Origin: Planctomycetota bacterium
GTDB lineage: Bacteria > Planctomycetota > Phycisphaerae > UBA1845
Assembly: GCA_016200265.1 (NCBI GenBank)
Contig: JACQFE010000013.1
Coordinates: 1-64,000, forward strand
Direction: 5' to 3'
Length of the DNA stretch: 64,000 nucleotides
The notes under the pieces were generated by a model that made no database searches, was not told the origin of the DNA, and worked only from the letters and a program-made list of their open reading frames with translations. A program made the position numbers and the translations under genes. Shown here in pieces: positions 54,265-62,464 of the stretch (the first letter of the stretch is position 1; every line of letters begins with the position of its first letter).

Positions 54265-54889
54265 ACGTTTCTCGGATGCGGCGCTGGAGCTGTTTGTTCC
54301 CGCTCCGGCCTGTTGTGTGTTGATAGCGATTAAAAGTGCTCAACGAATAAAGGCCAATGGGCTTACGAACTATTCGTCGGCGAGCGAAACAGGCCGATTC
54401 GCAAGAATCGCAATTGCATTTTTCACGTCGGAAAAGCGAAACGCATGCGAATCTTACCGAGAACCGAGCGGAACGTCGAGAGCCATTTCAATGGTTAGGG
54501 GTGTTCCTAATGTCTTGGCGAGCCATGTATGTCTGCATGCGTCTTTGCGGGAAAACCCGCTCCCTCACGGTCGCGGCTCGGAAAGGCATCAAGAGCCCAT
54601 CAGCACCGAACTTTGCACAATCTTGACAAAACCTGTGAATTCAAAGAAAATTCCAGGCGCTGGAATCACCGGCGCGTCCATTTTAGTTGGCGGTTGGCCG
54701 CACCGGGAGTTCAGCGACGACGTGAGCCTCATTCCTGATCGTTTGAAGGCTTCAGCACCGCGGCGCGAGTGAGATGATGCCTTTTGACGTATGACGACTT
54801 TGTAGTCGTGTTGTTGCACGTCAAACTGCCGGATTGAGGTCGGGTTTGTCGCTGCGAAGTTTCTCGCGTCAAATCTATAGGAGAAAATG
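54265..54889. other. Intergenic region with a small dispersed repeat (54558-54585)
   Basis: About 620 bp with no credible gene; a 180-codon plus-strand frame is a shadow that translates the repeat as NPLPHGRGSE. The element at 54558-54585 (CGCTCCCTCACGGTCGCGGC then TCGGAAAG) recurs at 59646-59673 with two mismatches. The rho promoter must lie at the left end. Confidence 0.6.
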
Positions 54890-55078
54890 ATGAAGCGACT
54901 CCGACACCGTGTGATGTTGGTCCTGGTGGGGGGCACAGTCCTTTTCTTTGGCAGCTGCCTGAATTCCGGCGTCGCCAAACAGGCCCTATTGAGCACGGCA
55001 CTTTATCTTGGCCAGGAGTATGTCTTTGACGGAGGCATCTTCAACCTGTTTCCAAGTCAACCAAATTCGGCAGGCTGA
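54890..55078 (+). CDS. Small lipoprotein (62 aa)
   Basis: A 62-residue protein with signal MKRLRHRVMLVLVGGTVLFF ending in lipobox FGSC (lipidated Cys near 23), then a short helix (VAKQALLSTALYLGQEYVFD) and IFNLFPSQP. Two ATGs follow AGGAG (54887, 54890); the second has the better 6-bp spacing. Comparable tiny lipoproteins with a helix ending in an FDLF-like tail seem recurrent in planctomycetes, but the function is unknown. A dispersed repeat follows at 55105. Confidence 0.65.
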   Translation: MKRLRHRVMLVLVGGTVLFFGSCLNSGVAKQALLSTALYLGQEYVFDGGIFNLFPSQPNSAG

Positions 55079-55104
55079 GTTGTTGCAGGGGAAGCTGATA
55101 GCCG

Positions 55105-55170
55105 TCATGCGGAGCGAAGCATCATTTGCTCCGAGATTCTTCGGCCGCCTACGGCGACATCAGAATGACA
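55105..55170 (+). repeat. Dispersed ~70-bp palindromic repeat, copy 7
   Basis: Begins GTCATGCGGAGCGAAGCATC and ends ACATCAGAATGAC. A few bases shorter than the others. It lies between the small lipoprotein and the UDP-sugar pyrophosphorylase gene. Confidence 0.88.
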
Positions 55171-55258
55171 TGCGGTATATCAATTTTCGATGTGATTGCT
55201 CCTATTCAAGAGAGTTTTTCGCTTCCGCTTTTGCGATCGCGACCTTAGTCTAGATTGA

Positions 55259-56686
55259 ATGGCGGACTCACAATCACGACTAGATGCGGTTCGGCGCGCG
55301 CTAGAATCTCGCGGTCAACTTCATGCCCTCAATTGGTGGCCTGAATTATCGAGCAAACAGCGGGACCGGCTTCTCGCCGAACTGGAGTCGGTTCCCTGGA
55401 CATTTCTCGACCGTGCAATCAACGATGTGGTGAAAAATCGGCCTGCGAAGCCGACCATGGACGATTTGTCGCCCGCGACGGTTCTTCCCGCCAGACCCAC
55501 TTCGCCGGAAATCAAGGCGCGATGCGCAGAGGCCAAGGCTGTCGGCGCGGATCAAATTGCGAAAGGCAAAGTGGCCGCGTTCACGGTTGCCGGTGGGCAG
55601 GGGACTCGGCTCGGCGTCGATGGTCCGAAGGGTTGTGTGGTTGTCACGCCGATTGTTTCAAAATCGCTTTTCCAACTTTTCGCCGAAATGGTTCTTGCGG
55701 CAAGACGGAAATATCAAGCGCTCATTCCTTGGTACATCATGACAAATGTGGAAAACCATACTCAAACGGTTTCCTTTTTTGATGACCACAAATACTTCGG
55801 CCTGCCGCGCGAAGACATCATGTTCTTTCCGCAGGGGATGCTTCCAGCGTTCGATTTTCATGGTCAATTGATTCTCGCGGAAAAGGACCATCTTTCGCTC
55901 GCACCGGATGGGCATGGCGGCTCGCTCAAGGCCCTTCGCGTCAGCGGAGCGATCGCGGACATGCGACGACGCAGCGTCGACACGGTTTCCTATTTTCAAG
56001 TGGACAATCCACTGGTTCATCCGTTCGATCCGCTTTTCATTGGCCTGCACGTTCAGTCGCGATCGGAAATGTCCACGAAGGTCGCGAAGAAGGCCGACGA
56101 TCTGGAAAAAGTCGGGAACGTGTGCAAGCGTGGGGATCGCGTTGCGGTTGTGGAATACACAGAATTTCCCGAGGCGCTTGCGAAAGCGAAGAACGTGGAC
56201 GGCTCGCGTCGCTTCGACGCCGCCAATCTGGCCATTCATTTGTTCGATGTCGATTTCGTGGATCGGATCTCATCGCAGGCCGCGCTTCCATTTCGACGAG
56301 CGGAAAAAGTTGTGCCGTATGTAGATGATCACGGTGTGGCCGTGAAGCCATCGAATCCCAATGCGATCAAGCTGGAGACATTTGTGTTCGACGCGCTGCC
56401 ATTGGCCGAACGACCGCTTCTGTTGGAAGTGGACCGAGGCGAAGAGTTTTCTCCGGTGAAGAATGCGACGGGCGTGGATTCATTGGAATCCTCGAAGCGG
56501 GATCAAGTGCTCCGCGCATGTCGGTGGCTGGAGGTCGCGGGCGTTTCAGTGCCACGAAATGCCGACGGTTCGCCCAATGCAACGGTTTCCATTGGACCGT
56601 TCTTCGCACTCGATTCTGAGGACGTGCGAAACCGCGCTGATCGCATCCCGCCCATATCGCGAGGCGCTGAAGTCGTGTTGGAATAG
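55259..56686 (+). CDS. UDPGP-type UDP-N-acetylglucosamine/UDP-hexose pyrophosphorylase
   Basis: A 475-residue nucleotidyltransferase of the eukaryote-like UDPGP type 1 family. The uridine site is [18 protein letters not shown] near 107-124. GHGGSLKAL near 218 and [11 protein letters not shown] near 243 are the sugar and metal-binding blocks. KLETFVFD near 364 is the late conserved strand. These enzymes join UTP to GlcNAc-1-P (UAP1) or hexose-1-P. The GHGG and [10 protein letters not shown] pattern is nearer to UAP1. The product would feed cell-envelope glycans. Bacterial GlmU is the usual enzyme, so this one may be an alternative or of other sugar specificity. The start ATG 55259 has only a weak ribosome site. 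Confidence 0.88.
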   Translation: MADSQSRLDAVRRALESRGQLHALNWWPELSSKQRDRLLAELESVPWTFLDRAINDVVKNRPAKPTMDDLSPATVLPARPTSPEIKARCAEAKAVGADQIAKGKVAAFTVAGGQGTRLGVDGPKGCVVVTPIVSKSLFQLFAEMVLAARRKYQALIPWYIMTNVENHTQTVSFFDDHKYFGLPREDIMFFPQGMLPAFDFHGQLILAEKDHLSLAPDGHGGSLKALRVSGAIADMRRRSVDTVSYFQVDNPLVHPFDPLFIGLHVQSRSEMSTKVAKKADDLEKVGNVCKRGDRVAVVEYTEFPEALAKAKNVDGSRRFDAANLAIHLFDVDFVDRISSQAALPFRRAEKVVPYVDDHGVAVKPSNPNAIKLETFVFDALPLAERPLLLEVDRGEEFSPVKNATGVDSLESSKRDQVLRACRWLEVAGVSVPRNADGSPNATVSIGPFFALDSEDVRNRADRIPPISRGAEVVLE

Positions 56687-56730
56687 GCCACCACTCTGGT
56701 TCCGCGCAGTCATTTCGCAAGTTTGATATA

Positions 56731-57297
56731 ATGGGTCGCATGGACCTGGAGAGAATCGAAAAGGCCGTTCGCGAAATCCTGATCGCGGTGGGTGAAGACC
56801 CCGACCGTGAGGGACTGCGCAAAACTCCGCAGCGCGTCGCGAAGATGTACAAGGAGCTATTCAGCGGTCTTGAAAAAGATCCATCCGAACATCTTCACAC
56901 GGCTTTCACGGAAGTCTATGACGAACTCGTGGTGCTGCGCGATATTCCGTTCAATTCGATGTGCGAGCATCATTTGATGCCGTTTGAGGGGAAGGCGCAC
57001 GTGGCGTACTTGCCGGAGGGTCAGGTTGTCGGAATTTCCAAGCTTGCTCGTGTGATTGACGATTTTGCGCATAGGCCTCAGGTTCAGGAGCGGCTCACTT
57101 CGCAGATCGCGAATTTGTTGATGGAGCGACTGAACGCCAAGGGAGTGGCCGTCGTGGTGCAGGCGACGCATACCTGCATGACTTGTCGCGGCGTGAAGAA
57201 GCCGGGGAGCGTGATGGTGACGTCAGCAGTGCGCGGATTGTGCAAGAGTGACGCCCGCACGCGCGGCGAAGTGATGACTTTGCTGGGTGGACAATAG
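56731..57297 (+). CDS. folE: GTP cyclohydrolase I
   Basis: A 188-residue enzyme opening GTP to dihydroneopterin triphosphate, the first step to folate and pterins. Zinc ligands are in [17 protein letters not shown] (Cys, His near 74-77) and [14 protein letters not shown] (Cys near 147). [10 protein letters not shown] near 111 is conserved. Length is normal. Two ATGs, 56731 and 56740, are possible. A TATAAT spans 56726-56731 and overlaps the first ATG, so transcription from it would give a near-leaderless mRNA starting at the second ATG. The next gene begins 37 bp after the stop and is probably co-transcribed. Confidence 0.95.
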   Translation: MGRMDLERIEKAVREILIAVGEDPDREGLRKTPQRVAKMYKELFSGLEKDPSEHLHTAFTEVYDELVVLRDIPFNSMCEHHLMPFEGKAHVAYLPEGQVVGISKLARVIDDFAHRPQVQERLTSQIANLLMERLNAKGVAVVVQATHTCMTCRGVKKPGSVMVTSAVRGLCKSDARTRGEVMTLLGGQ

Positions 57298-57334
57298 CGA
57301 TGTGGTTCGCGCGGAATTGAGAGAGGATAGCCTT

Positions 57335-58510
57335 ATGGATTTTCAACCGGTTCAAAAATATATGTGTGAGCAGCGGATCGACGGCTGGTTGCTTTACGAT
57401 TTTCGTGGGAACAATCAGGTCTTTGCGCAGGTGCTGCCGGGCAAGCGATGGACCACGCGGCGCGCGGCGCTGCTGATCCCATCCAGCGGTGAGGCCAAGT
57501 TGCTCGCGCACGGCATCGACTGGAATCAATTCGAAAAGCTCGACATCTCCAAGCACAAGTATCTGAGCTGGCGAGATCTTCGCGAGTGGCTCTCAAATTC
57601 GCTCGAAGGGATGGGCCGCGTGGCGATGGAATACGCCCCGGGCGGCGCTTTGCCCGTGGTGTCCATCGTCGATGCGGGCACGGTCGAATTCGTGCGATCG
57701 CTCGGCGTCGAGGTTGTTTCCTCAGCGAACATGATCCAGGTTTGCGTGGCCGCATGGTCAAAGCAGGCGGTCGAAGGACATCGGTGGGCGTCGGCGGAAG
57801 TTGCGAAAATCAAGGACGAGGCGTTCGGACTGATTCGCGATCGCCTGAAGAATTCAAAGAGCGTGAATGAGCACGAAGTTCAACAGTTCATTGCCGAGCG
57901 ATTCAAGGCCGTTGGCCTGCAAGCGAGCGAGCCGCCGATCGTGGCCGTGAATTCGCACAGCGGCGACCCGCACTTCGAGCCCTCCGCGAGCGCGCCTTCT
58001 CCCATCAAGCCCGGCGATTGGGTGTTGATTGATCTTTGGGCGCGGAAGCCGGGCGACGATAACGTGTTCTCGGATATCACCTGGACGGGCTTTGCGGGAC
58101 GCGAAGTGCCGGCCAAGCATCGAGAGATATTCAATGCTGTCAAGGTCGCTCGCGATGCATCGCTTGCCTGGGCTGTCTCAGCGTGGAAGCACAAGGAGAC
58201 AGTGCAAGGCTGGGAGCTTGATGAGGCCGCTCGGAAAGTCATTATTGATGCCGGATATGAGAAGGCGATCCGGCATCGCACGGGCCATAGCCTCAGCCCC
58301 GGCCCGCTGGTGCATGGCGTAGGTATGAATCTAGACAATCTCGAAACGCACGACACGCGTGAGATGCTGGCGGGGATCGGCTTCACGATCGAGCCGGGAA
58401 TCTATCTACCTGAGTTCGGAGTGCGGAATGAGATCGACGTGTATGTTGATCCAACTTCCGGCCCGACGGTGACGAGCTGCAAGCAGGATGAGATTGTGCT
58501 GCTTGTCTAA
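57335..58510 (+). CDS. M24-family Xaa-Pro peptidase
   Basis: A 391-residue pita-bread-fold metallopeptidase. The N-terminal creatinase-like domain is at 1-150. The catalytic domain supplies metal ligands in VLIDLWARKPGDDNVFSDITWT near 229-250 (Asp pair), the His of SLSPGPLVHGVGMN near 330, and Glu in FTIEPGIYLP near 350 and VRNEIDVYV near 364. These match aminopeptidase P/prolidase (M24B). It removes or splits Xaa-Pro N-terminal bonds. ATG 57335 follows GAGAGGATAGCC. An in-frame GTG at 57287 inside folE is less likely. Confidence 0.88.
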   Translation: MDFQPVQKYMCEQRIDGWLLYDFRGNNQVFAQVLPGKRWTTRRAALLIPSSGEAKLLAHGIDWNQFEKLDISKHKYLSWRDLREWLSNSLEGMGRVAMEYAPGGALPVVSIVDAGTVEFVRSLGVEVVSSANMIQVCVAAWSKQAVEGHRWASAEVAKIKDEAFGLIRDRLKNSKSVNEHEVQQFIAERFKAVGLQASEPPIVAVNSHSGDPHFEPSASAPSPIKPGDWVLIDLWARKPGDDNVFSDITWTGFAGREVPAKHREIFNAVKVARDASLAWAVSAWKHKETVQGWELDEAARKVIIDAGYEKAIRHRTGHSLSPGPLVHGVGMNLDNLETHDTREMLAGIGFTIEPGIYLPEFGVRNEIDVYVDPTSGPTVTSCKQDEIVLLV

Positions 58511-58535
58511 GGACTATAATCGAAGCAAATCAGGG

Positions 58536-58555
58536 CCCGTAGTGTAAGCGACGGG
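58536..58555. terminator. Hairpin after the M24 peptidase gene
   Basis: CCCGT and ACGGG form a short stem around AGTGTAAGCG, 25 bp past the stop. It lies between convergent genes and is followed by a weak pyrimidine stretch, so terminator function is only possible. Confidence 0.35.
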
Positions 58556-58649
58556 TTCCGAAATTTCTAAGACCGCAAGCCAGGCGCTCACGCTTCCAGC
58601 TCTGGTTACGGCTCTCCCGTCGGCGAATGCAGGCTTGGAATCCGCCGAA

Positions 58650-59414
58650 TCACGCATCGAATAGAATGCTGCAGCAAGTCAGGCCACCTTCCGCCTTGGC
58701 AAGTTCGGACATGTCAATCGTGCGGCAAAGGACGCCATGAGATTCGAGGCGATCGCGGGACTTGGGGTAGGACTTTGAAACGAGCGTGACTTCACCAAGC
58801 CAGAGGACATTGGCCGCGAACGGCTCTGATGGATCAATCTCAATAACTTTCCATTCGGAAAAAATGCGCGGATCAATCCAATTTGGATTGACGATCAAGC
58901 AATCTGACGCCGCTCGATTGACGGCGGTTTTCAGGTGGAGACAGCCTTTTGTTTGGGCAGAGCGGACCGTGTAGCCGTGCGGCTGAAGATAGTTTCGCAA
59001 CGACTCGAAGCCCTGCTGATTGGTTCGATCCCCCACGCCGACCCAAACATTTTTTCCTACGGTGAGCACGTCGCCACCATCCAAGGTCGCAGGAGGAAGC
59101 ACAAATTCCATTTCGCAGAAATTGGCGAGCACATCCAACACAGGCGGGAGTTCAGCCAGTCGGGAAGCTGCACCTGGCTTCGTGAGGATCGCCACTTCAT
59201 TCGTGACGACGGCCGTATCTTCGACGAAAACCGAATCAGGCAGGTCAATTGACGTCGGTAGCCGAATGACCGTCCATGCAAGTTCACTCAATAGCCCGCA
59301 ATAGGCGTCGTGTTGCTCGCGGGCACGAGCCAAATCAATCGGCGCACGATCCAAATGCGTCAATTCACATTGGTTAATCGCAGGGCTGATGTCTCGTGTC
59401 AGAGCAAACTTCAT
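58650..59414 (-). CDS. Dimethylarginine dimethylaminohydrolase (DDAH-like)
   Basis: A 254-residue guanidino-group-modifying enzyme of the DDAH/amidinotransferase fold. The catalytic cysteine lies in GGLTCCSILF (Cys 247 or 248), the histidine in GCLHLKTAV (His 160), and acidic residues in DSVFVEDTAVV (about 60-70). LDGGDVLTVGKNVWVG near 111 is the family block. DDAH hydrolyses dimethylarginine to citrulline and dimethylamine. The close relation to arginine deiminase means substrate should be tested. An upstream extension of 99 codons is rejected because it translates dispersed repeats. Confidence 0.88.
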   Translation of the reverse strand: MKFALTRDISPAINQCELTHLDRAPIDLARAREQHDAYCGLLSELAWTVIRLPTSIDLPDSVFVEDTAVVTNEVAILTKPGAASRLAELPPVLDVLANFCEMEFVLPPATLDGGDVLTVGKNVWVGVGDRTNQQGFESLRNYLQPHGYTVRSAQTKGCLHLKTAVNRAASDCLIVNPNWIDPRIFSEWKVIEIDPSEPFAANVLWLGEVTLVSKSYPKSRDRLESHGVLCRTIDMSELAKAEGGLTCCSILFDA

Positions 59415-59537
59415 CAAAGGAGTGTAACCTTTTTCAAAGAATGATTCGAGCGACCTGCGGCGCAAAATTGTCATTCGAGCGGCGGTAAATGACTTGCGCG
59501 GCGCACGGCAGTCCGTGGCAAAGTCAGTCAACCGATT

Positions 59538-59587
59538 GTGGCTCCGGTTTTCAACCGGTGAAAACACGGGTTGCAAACCCGTGCCAC
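59538..59587. repeat. Double-hairpin repeat upstream of the DDAH gene
   Basis: GTGGC and GCCAC close a 50-bp element holding two inner palindromes, CCGGTTTTCAACCGG and CACGGGTTGCAAACCCGTG. It lies about 120-170 bp upstream of the DDAH start. Confidence 0.8.
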
Positions 59588-59605
59588 AAGTTTCACCACG
59601 GACCG

Positions 59606-59714
59606 CTAGTGGTTCAACACAGCCATTATTGCGGGTTCTAACCACCGCTTCCTCACGGGCGCGGCTCGGAAAGAAAAAGATCGACCCGCAGATTCGGTGG
59701 TGTCGAACCACTAG
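59606..59714. repeat. Foldback element with 15-bp arms, carrying the second dispersed word
   Basis: CTAGTGGTTCAACAC (59606-59620) and GTGTCGAACCACTAG (59700-59714) are inverted copies with one mismatch. Inside lies the same word found at 54558 (here 59646-59673). The right arm supplies the stop codon TAG of the DUF1697 gene (59711-59713). Confidence 0.8.
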
Positions 59715-60289
59715 CCCAATTTGGAAAGTTCGATGAGCTTGAGAACGGTGCGCCAGTTTCGGACCGTGCTCACGGTGCGAAGTTTGGAATCGAAATAAGC
59801 ATTGGTAAGTTTGCTTTTGGCCACACCTTTGGGCAAGTGTAGGTAGATCTCTTGCCCTTGGATCATGAATGAATCGCCAGGGGATCGCCTCGGATCAAGC
59901 TCAGCGGCGTCCGCCTTGTTCGGCGTGTTCGCAAGGAATGCGACGTGACATTGGTCAGGTTCAATGTCGCGCCTGAGAAACGGATTCTTCGTGGCGACCC
60001 GTTGCAGCTCATCGGCACTGCGAATGATCACCGGCACGTGAAATCCAAAGCGATGCTCGATTTGTTCCGCCATGAGTTTGGGCAGCATCTTCGCACACTT
60101 TGGACTTGCGGTGAAAATGACATTGCCGCTTTGGATGTAGGTGCGAACGTCGGCGCAATCAGCCTTCGCGAACATCGCCGCCAATTCGCGCATCGGAATC
60201 GAATTCTTTCCACCCACATTGATGCCGCGAAGCAACGCAACATACGTGGTGGCACAAACCACTTTCGATTGTCTTACGTTTTTCGCCAT
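59711..60289 (-). CDS. DUF1697 family protein
   Basis: A 192-residue protein of the DUF1697 family. The N-terminal block TTYVALLRGINVGGKNSIPM near 14 and TYIQSGNVIFTASP near 48 are its signatures. VIIRSADELQRVATKNPF and the late KLTNAYFDSKLRTVSTVRNW complete the family pattern. The function is unknown. The start is taken as ATG 60289; ATG 60313, with GGATGGGG before it, would add eight residues. A foldback element fuses with its 3' end and provides the stop codon. Confidence 0.88.
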   Translation of the reverse strand: MAKNVRQSKVVCATTYVALLRGINVGGKNSIPMRELAAMFAKADCADVRTYIQSGNVIFTASPKCAKMLPKLMAEQIEHRFGFHVPVIIRSADELQRVATKNPFLRRDIEPDQCHVAFLANTPNKADAAELDPRRSPGDSFMIQGQEIYLHLPKGVAKSKLTNAYFDSKLRTVSTVRNWRTVLKLIELSKLG

Positions 60290-60422
60290 GTCGGATCGAG
60301 CGTAATTCAACATTGCCCCATCCGCCAACCTAGATGAATTTTCAAAAACTTCTGAAACTATTGATATTACTAAATGATACCGTAATAATTGGATGTCGGT
60401 TTGAAGCGCGGAGATTACAGCC

Positions 60423-61163
60423 ATGAATTCCTGGGAATCGGATGACGCCCATCGACCTTGGCCGATGCCAAGGAAACCCTGGACGATGCGGCACTCGTGG
60501 CATGATTTGACTTTTCTCCACTGGCCTGTGTCTGTTGCAACCCTGCGTCCGCTTATCCCTCAACCGTTGACGATTGACACTTTCGATGGAGATGCGTGGA
60601 TCGGTGTCGTCCCATTTTCGATGGATTTTCGGGTGCGAAACATGCCGAAAATTCCGTGGCTCGGTGCTTTTTCGGAAATCAATGTCCGCACCTACGTCCG
60701 GTTGAACGACAAGCCGGGAGTTTGGTTTTTGAGCCTGGATTGTTCGAGCCGAATCGTGACAACGGTTGCAAGAACCTGGTATGGACTTCCTTATTTCAAT
60801 GCCAATACGAGGGTTGAAATTGCGAAGGGTCCGATCCGCTACTTGAATGATCGTTGCAATGGTCATGGAATCGCTCGATTTGATGCGCTGGTTCTTCCCG
60901 GGGGCAGACCATCGCGATCGAAACCAGATACGCTCGCGCATTGGTTAACGGAGCGGTATTGCTTGTATGCGACGCGTCGGAGCAGCAGCATCATTCGGGC
61001 GGACATTCAACACGCTCCGTGGAACCTTCAAGAGGCGGACATGGAAGTGCATTCGAATACGATGACGGAACCGTTGGGAATCAAGCTGTCCGCGACGCAG
61101 CCAATTGCCCATTTCGCGAGGCGCATGGACGTGCTCGTTTGGCCCCCGGAACCGGTGGATTAA
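60423..61163 (+). CDS. DUF2071 (YqjF-like) family protein
   Basis: A 246-residue protein. The family start WHDLTFLHWPVSVATLRPLIP is near 26-46, GDAWIGVVPFSMDFRVRN near 56, EINVRTYVRL near 86, and YGLPYFNA near 120. DUF2071/YqjF proteins resemble the acetoacetate-decarboxylase fold, but their reaction is unknown. The ATG is 133 bp from the divergent DUF1697 start, leaving an A/T-rich promoter region (60340-60390). Confidence 0.85.
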   Translation: MNSWESDDAHRPWPMPRKPWTMRHSWHDLTFLHWPVSVATLRPLIPQPLTIDTFDGDAWIGVVPFSMDFRVRNMPKIPWLGAFSEINVRTYVRLNDKPGVWFLSLDCSSRIVTTVARTWYGLPYFNANTRVEIAKGPIRYLNDRCNGHGIARFDALVLPGGRPSRSKPDTLAHWLTERYCLYATRRSSSIIRADIQHAPWNLQEADMEVHSNTMTEPLGIKLSATQPIAHFARRMDVLVWPPEPVD

Positions 61164-61307
61164 CGCATCGCTACGTCATTTTCAGTTTGAATTCGATTCA
61201 CTGCCCCAGATCATGCAAATTTTGCATTTCGGCTATGGATTGCGTTATGTTCGGTAATTGGGCACTCGAGTGAACCGGAATGCAATCCGGGAAAAAGGGA
61301 ATATTTC

Positions 61308-62444
61308 ATGAAAAAACCAACCCAATTGATGAGATTCTTGTCAATGGTGTTTTTCATCGGGGGAGCGCACTTTGTGAATGCGGCCGGCATCGTGCTCGAT
61401 CCCGGTCCCGGCACGAACTATCTGAATTACTGGTGCGGCGGGCAGCAGGTCAATGAAATCGCAACCGGATTCGACGCCGGCGGCAACGCGGTGACTTTGG
61501 TGAAAGTGTCAACGACTTGCCACGGCAGCGGACGCGGATCGCCGAATCAATATCACCTGGCCTGCTGGACGGTCACGTTTGCTCGCGACGGAAGCATCGC
61601 CTCGAAGGAGTGGTTGGCGACGAACTTTTGGACGCAAGGCCATCCCGCGGTTCCCTGTCCGGTCCCAGCCGATCCAGCCGCCGTCTATACGTATCATGAT
61701 GGGGAAGGGAATTTCCCTGCGACGCTCAGCACCCAAGTCACCGGCACGACCTATCGCGCCGTCCTTGATTCGTCCTGCGCCTCAACCGGATTCGGGCAAA
61801 CCAAATCGGGTACGATTGACACGCCCGGCGAAGAACTCTGTTATTCCTTCAGCGGCCATGCGGGCGATGGAATCCGCGTGACGACCACGAATGTCACGGG
61901 CGATCTGTTTCCCATGGTGGCCGAAGTTCGACGTCCGGATGGAACCACGCTTTGCAGCGTGGGAAATGACCCGATCAATTGCACTCTAGACCAGGACGGC
62001 GCGCACACCCTGGTCGTTCACGATTTTCGAGGCTCCGGCACCGGAAGCTTCGACGTCACGCTGACCTGTCTGACTCCATCATGCGGGGCGATCCTGCCGC
62101 AGCCGCACCTGACCATTGCCATGACCTCATCGGACTCGGAAGGCCGTGTGTTTCGCGTATTGAATTACGCCATCATGGTGGGAAATGAAGGTGACGCCGC
62201 CGCTGACAATGTGATATTCAGTGATACGCTGCCGACCGGAGTCTACGTTCGCAGGGCGAACACCTCCGCAGGGACGTGTGTCGTCGATCGCCAGGCGATC
62301 AGTTGCTCGTTGGGTTCGCTTGCTCCTGCAGCAAATGTCGAAGTGGATATTGTCGCCCTGGTCCTGCCCAAAGTTTCATCCGTCACCAACACGGCTTGCG
62401 TCGATACAAACACATGCGTGACGGAGACTTCAGAATTTCCGTGA
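61308..62444 (+). CDS. Secreted protein with prepeptidase-like and DUF11-like domains
   Basis: A 378-residue exported protein with a signal peptide (about 9-26, FLSMVFFIGGAHFVNAAG). Residues 28-150 are a Cys-containing domain (YLNYWCGGQQVNEIA). Residues about 155-250 resemble a prepeptidase C-terminal-type beta sandwich (GTYRAVLDSSC, GEELCYSFSGHAGDGIRV). Residues about 262-370 resemble the DUF11/Ig-like conserved repeat (LNYAIMVGNEGDAAADNVIF, FSDTLPTGVYVRR). There is no membrane anchor or sorting tail, so it is probably released or envelope-bound. It converges with the last gene, leaving 20 bp between the stops. Confidence 0.75.
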   Translation: MKKPTQLMRFLSMVFFIGGAHFVNAAGIVLDPGPGTNYLNYWCGGQQVNEIATGFDAGGNAVTLVKVSTTCHGSGRGSPNQYHLACWTVTFARDGSIASKEWLATNFWTQGHPAVPCPVPADPAAVYTYHDGEGNFPATLSTQVTGTTYRAVLDSSCASTGFGQTKSGTIDTPGEELCYSFSGHAGDGIRVTTTNVTGDLFPMVAEVRRPDGTTLCSVGNDPINCTLDQDGAHTLVVHDFRGSGTGSFDVTLTCLTPSCGAILPQPHLTIAMTSSDSEGRVFRVLNYAIMVGNEGDAAADNVIFSDTLPTGVYVRRANTSAGTCVVDRQAISCSLGSLAPAANVEVDIVALVLPKVSSVTNTACVDTNTCVTETSEFP

Positions 62445-62464
62445 AGTCTGCGAGGCCAGCTGAT

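Noticed and set aside
54230..54772. 180-codon plus-strand frame after rho
   Set aside because: It begins antisense to the rho start and includes a dispersed repeat; there is no ribosome site or domain.
58511..58649. tRNA-like region with GGGTTCC and paired segments
   Set aside because: No cloverleaf could be drawn; the anticodon and T arms do not form. It is only a short hairpin between convergent genes.
59415..59711. 99-codon N-terminal extension of the dimethylargininase
   Set aside because: It translates dispersed hairpin repeats (TGLQPVFSPVEN) and has no family similarity; MKFALTRDISP is the normal family start.
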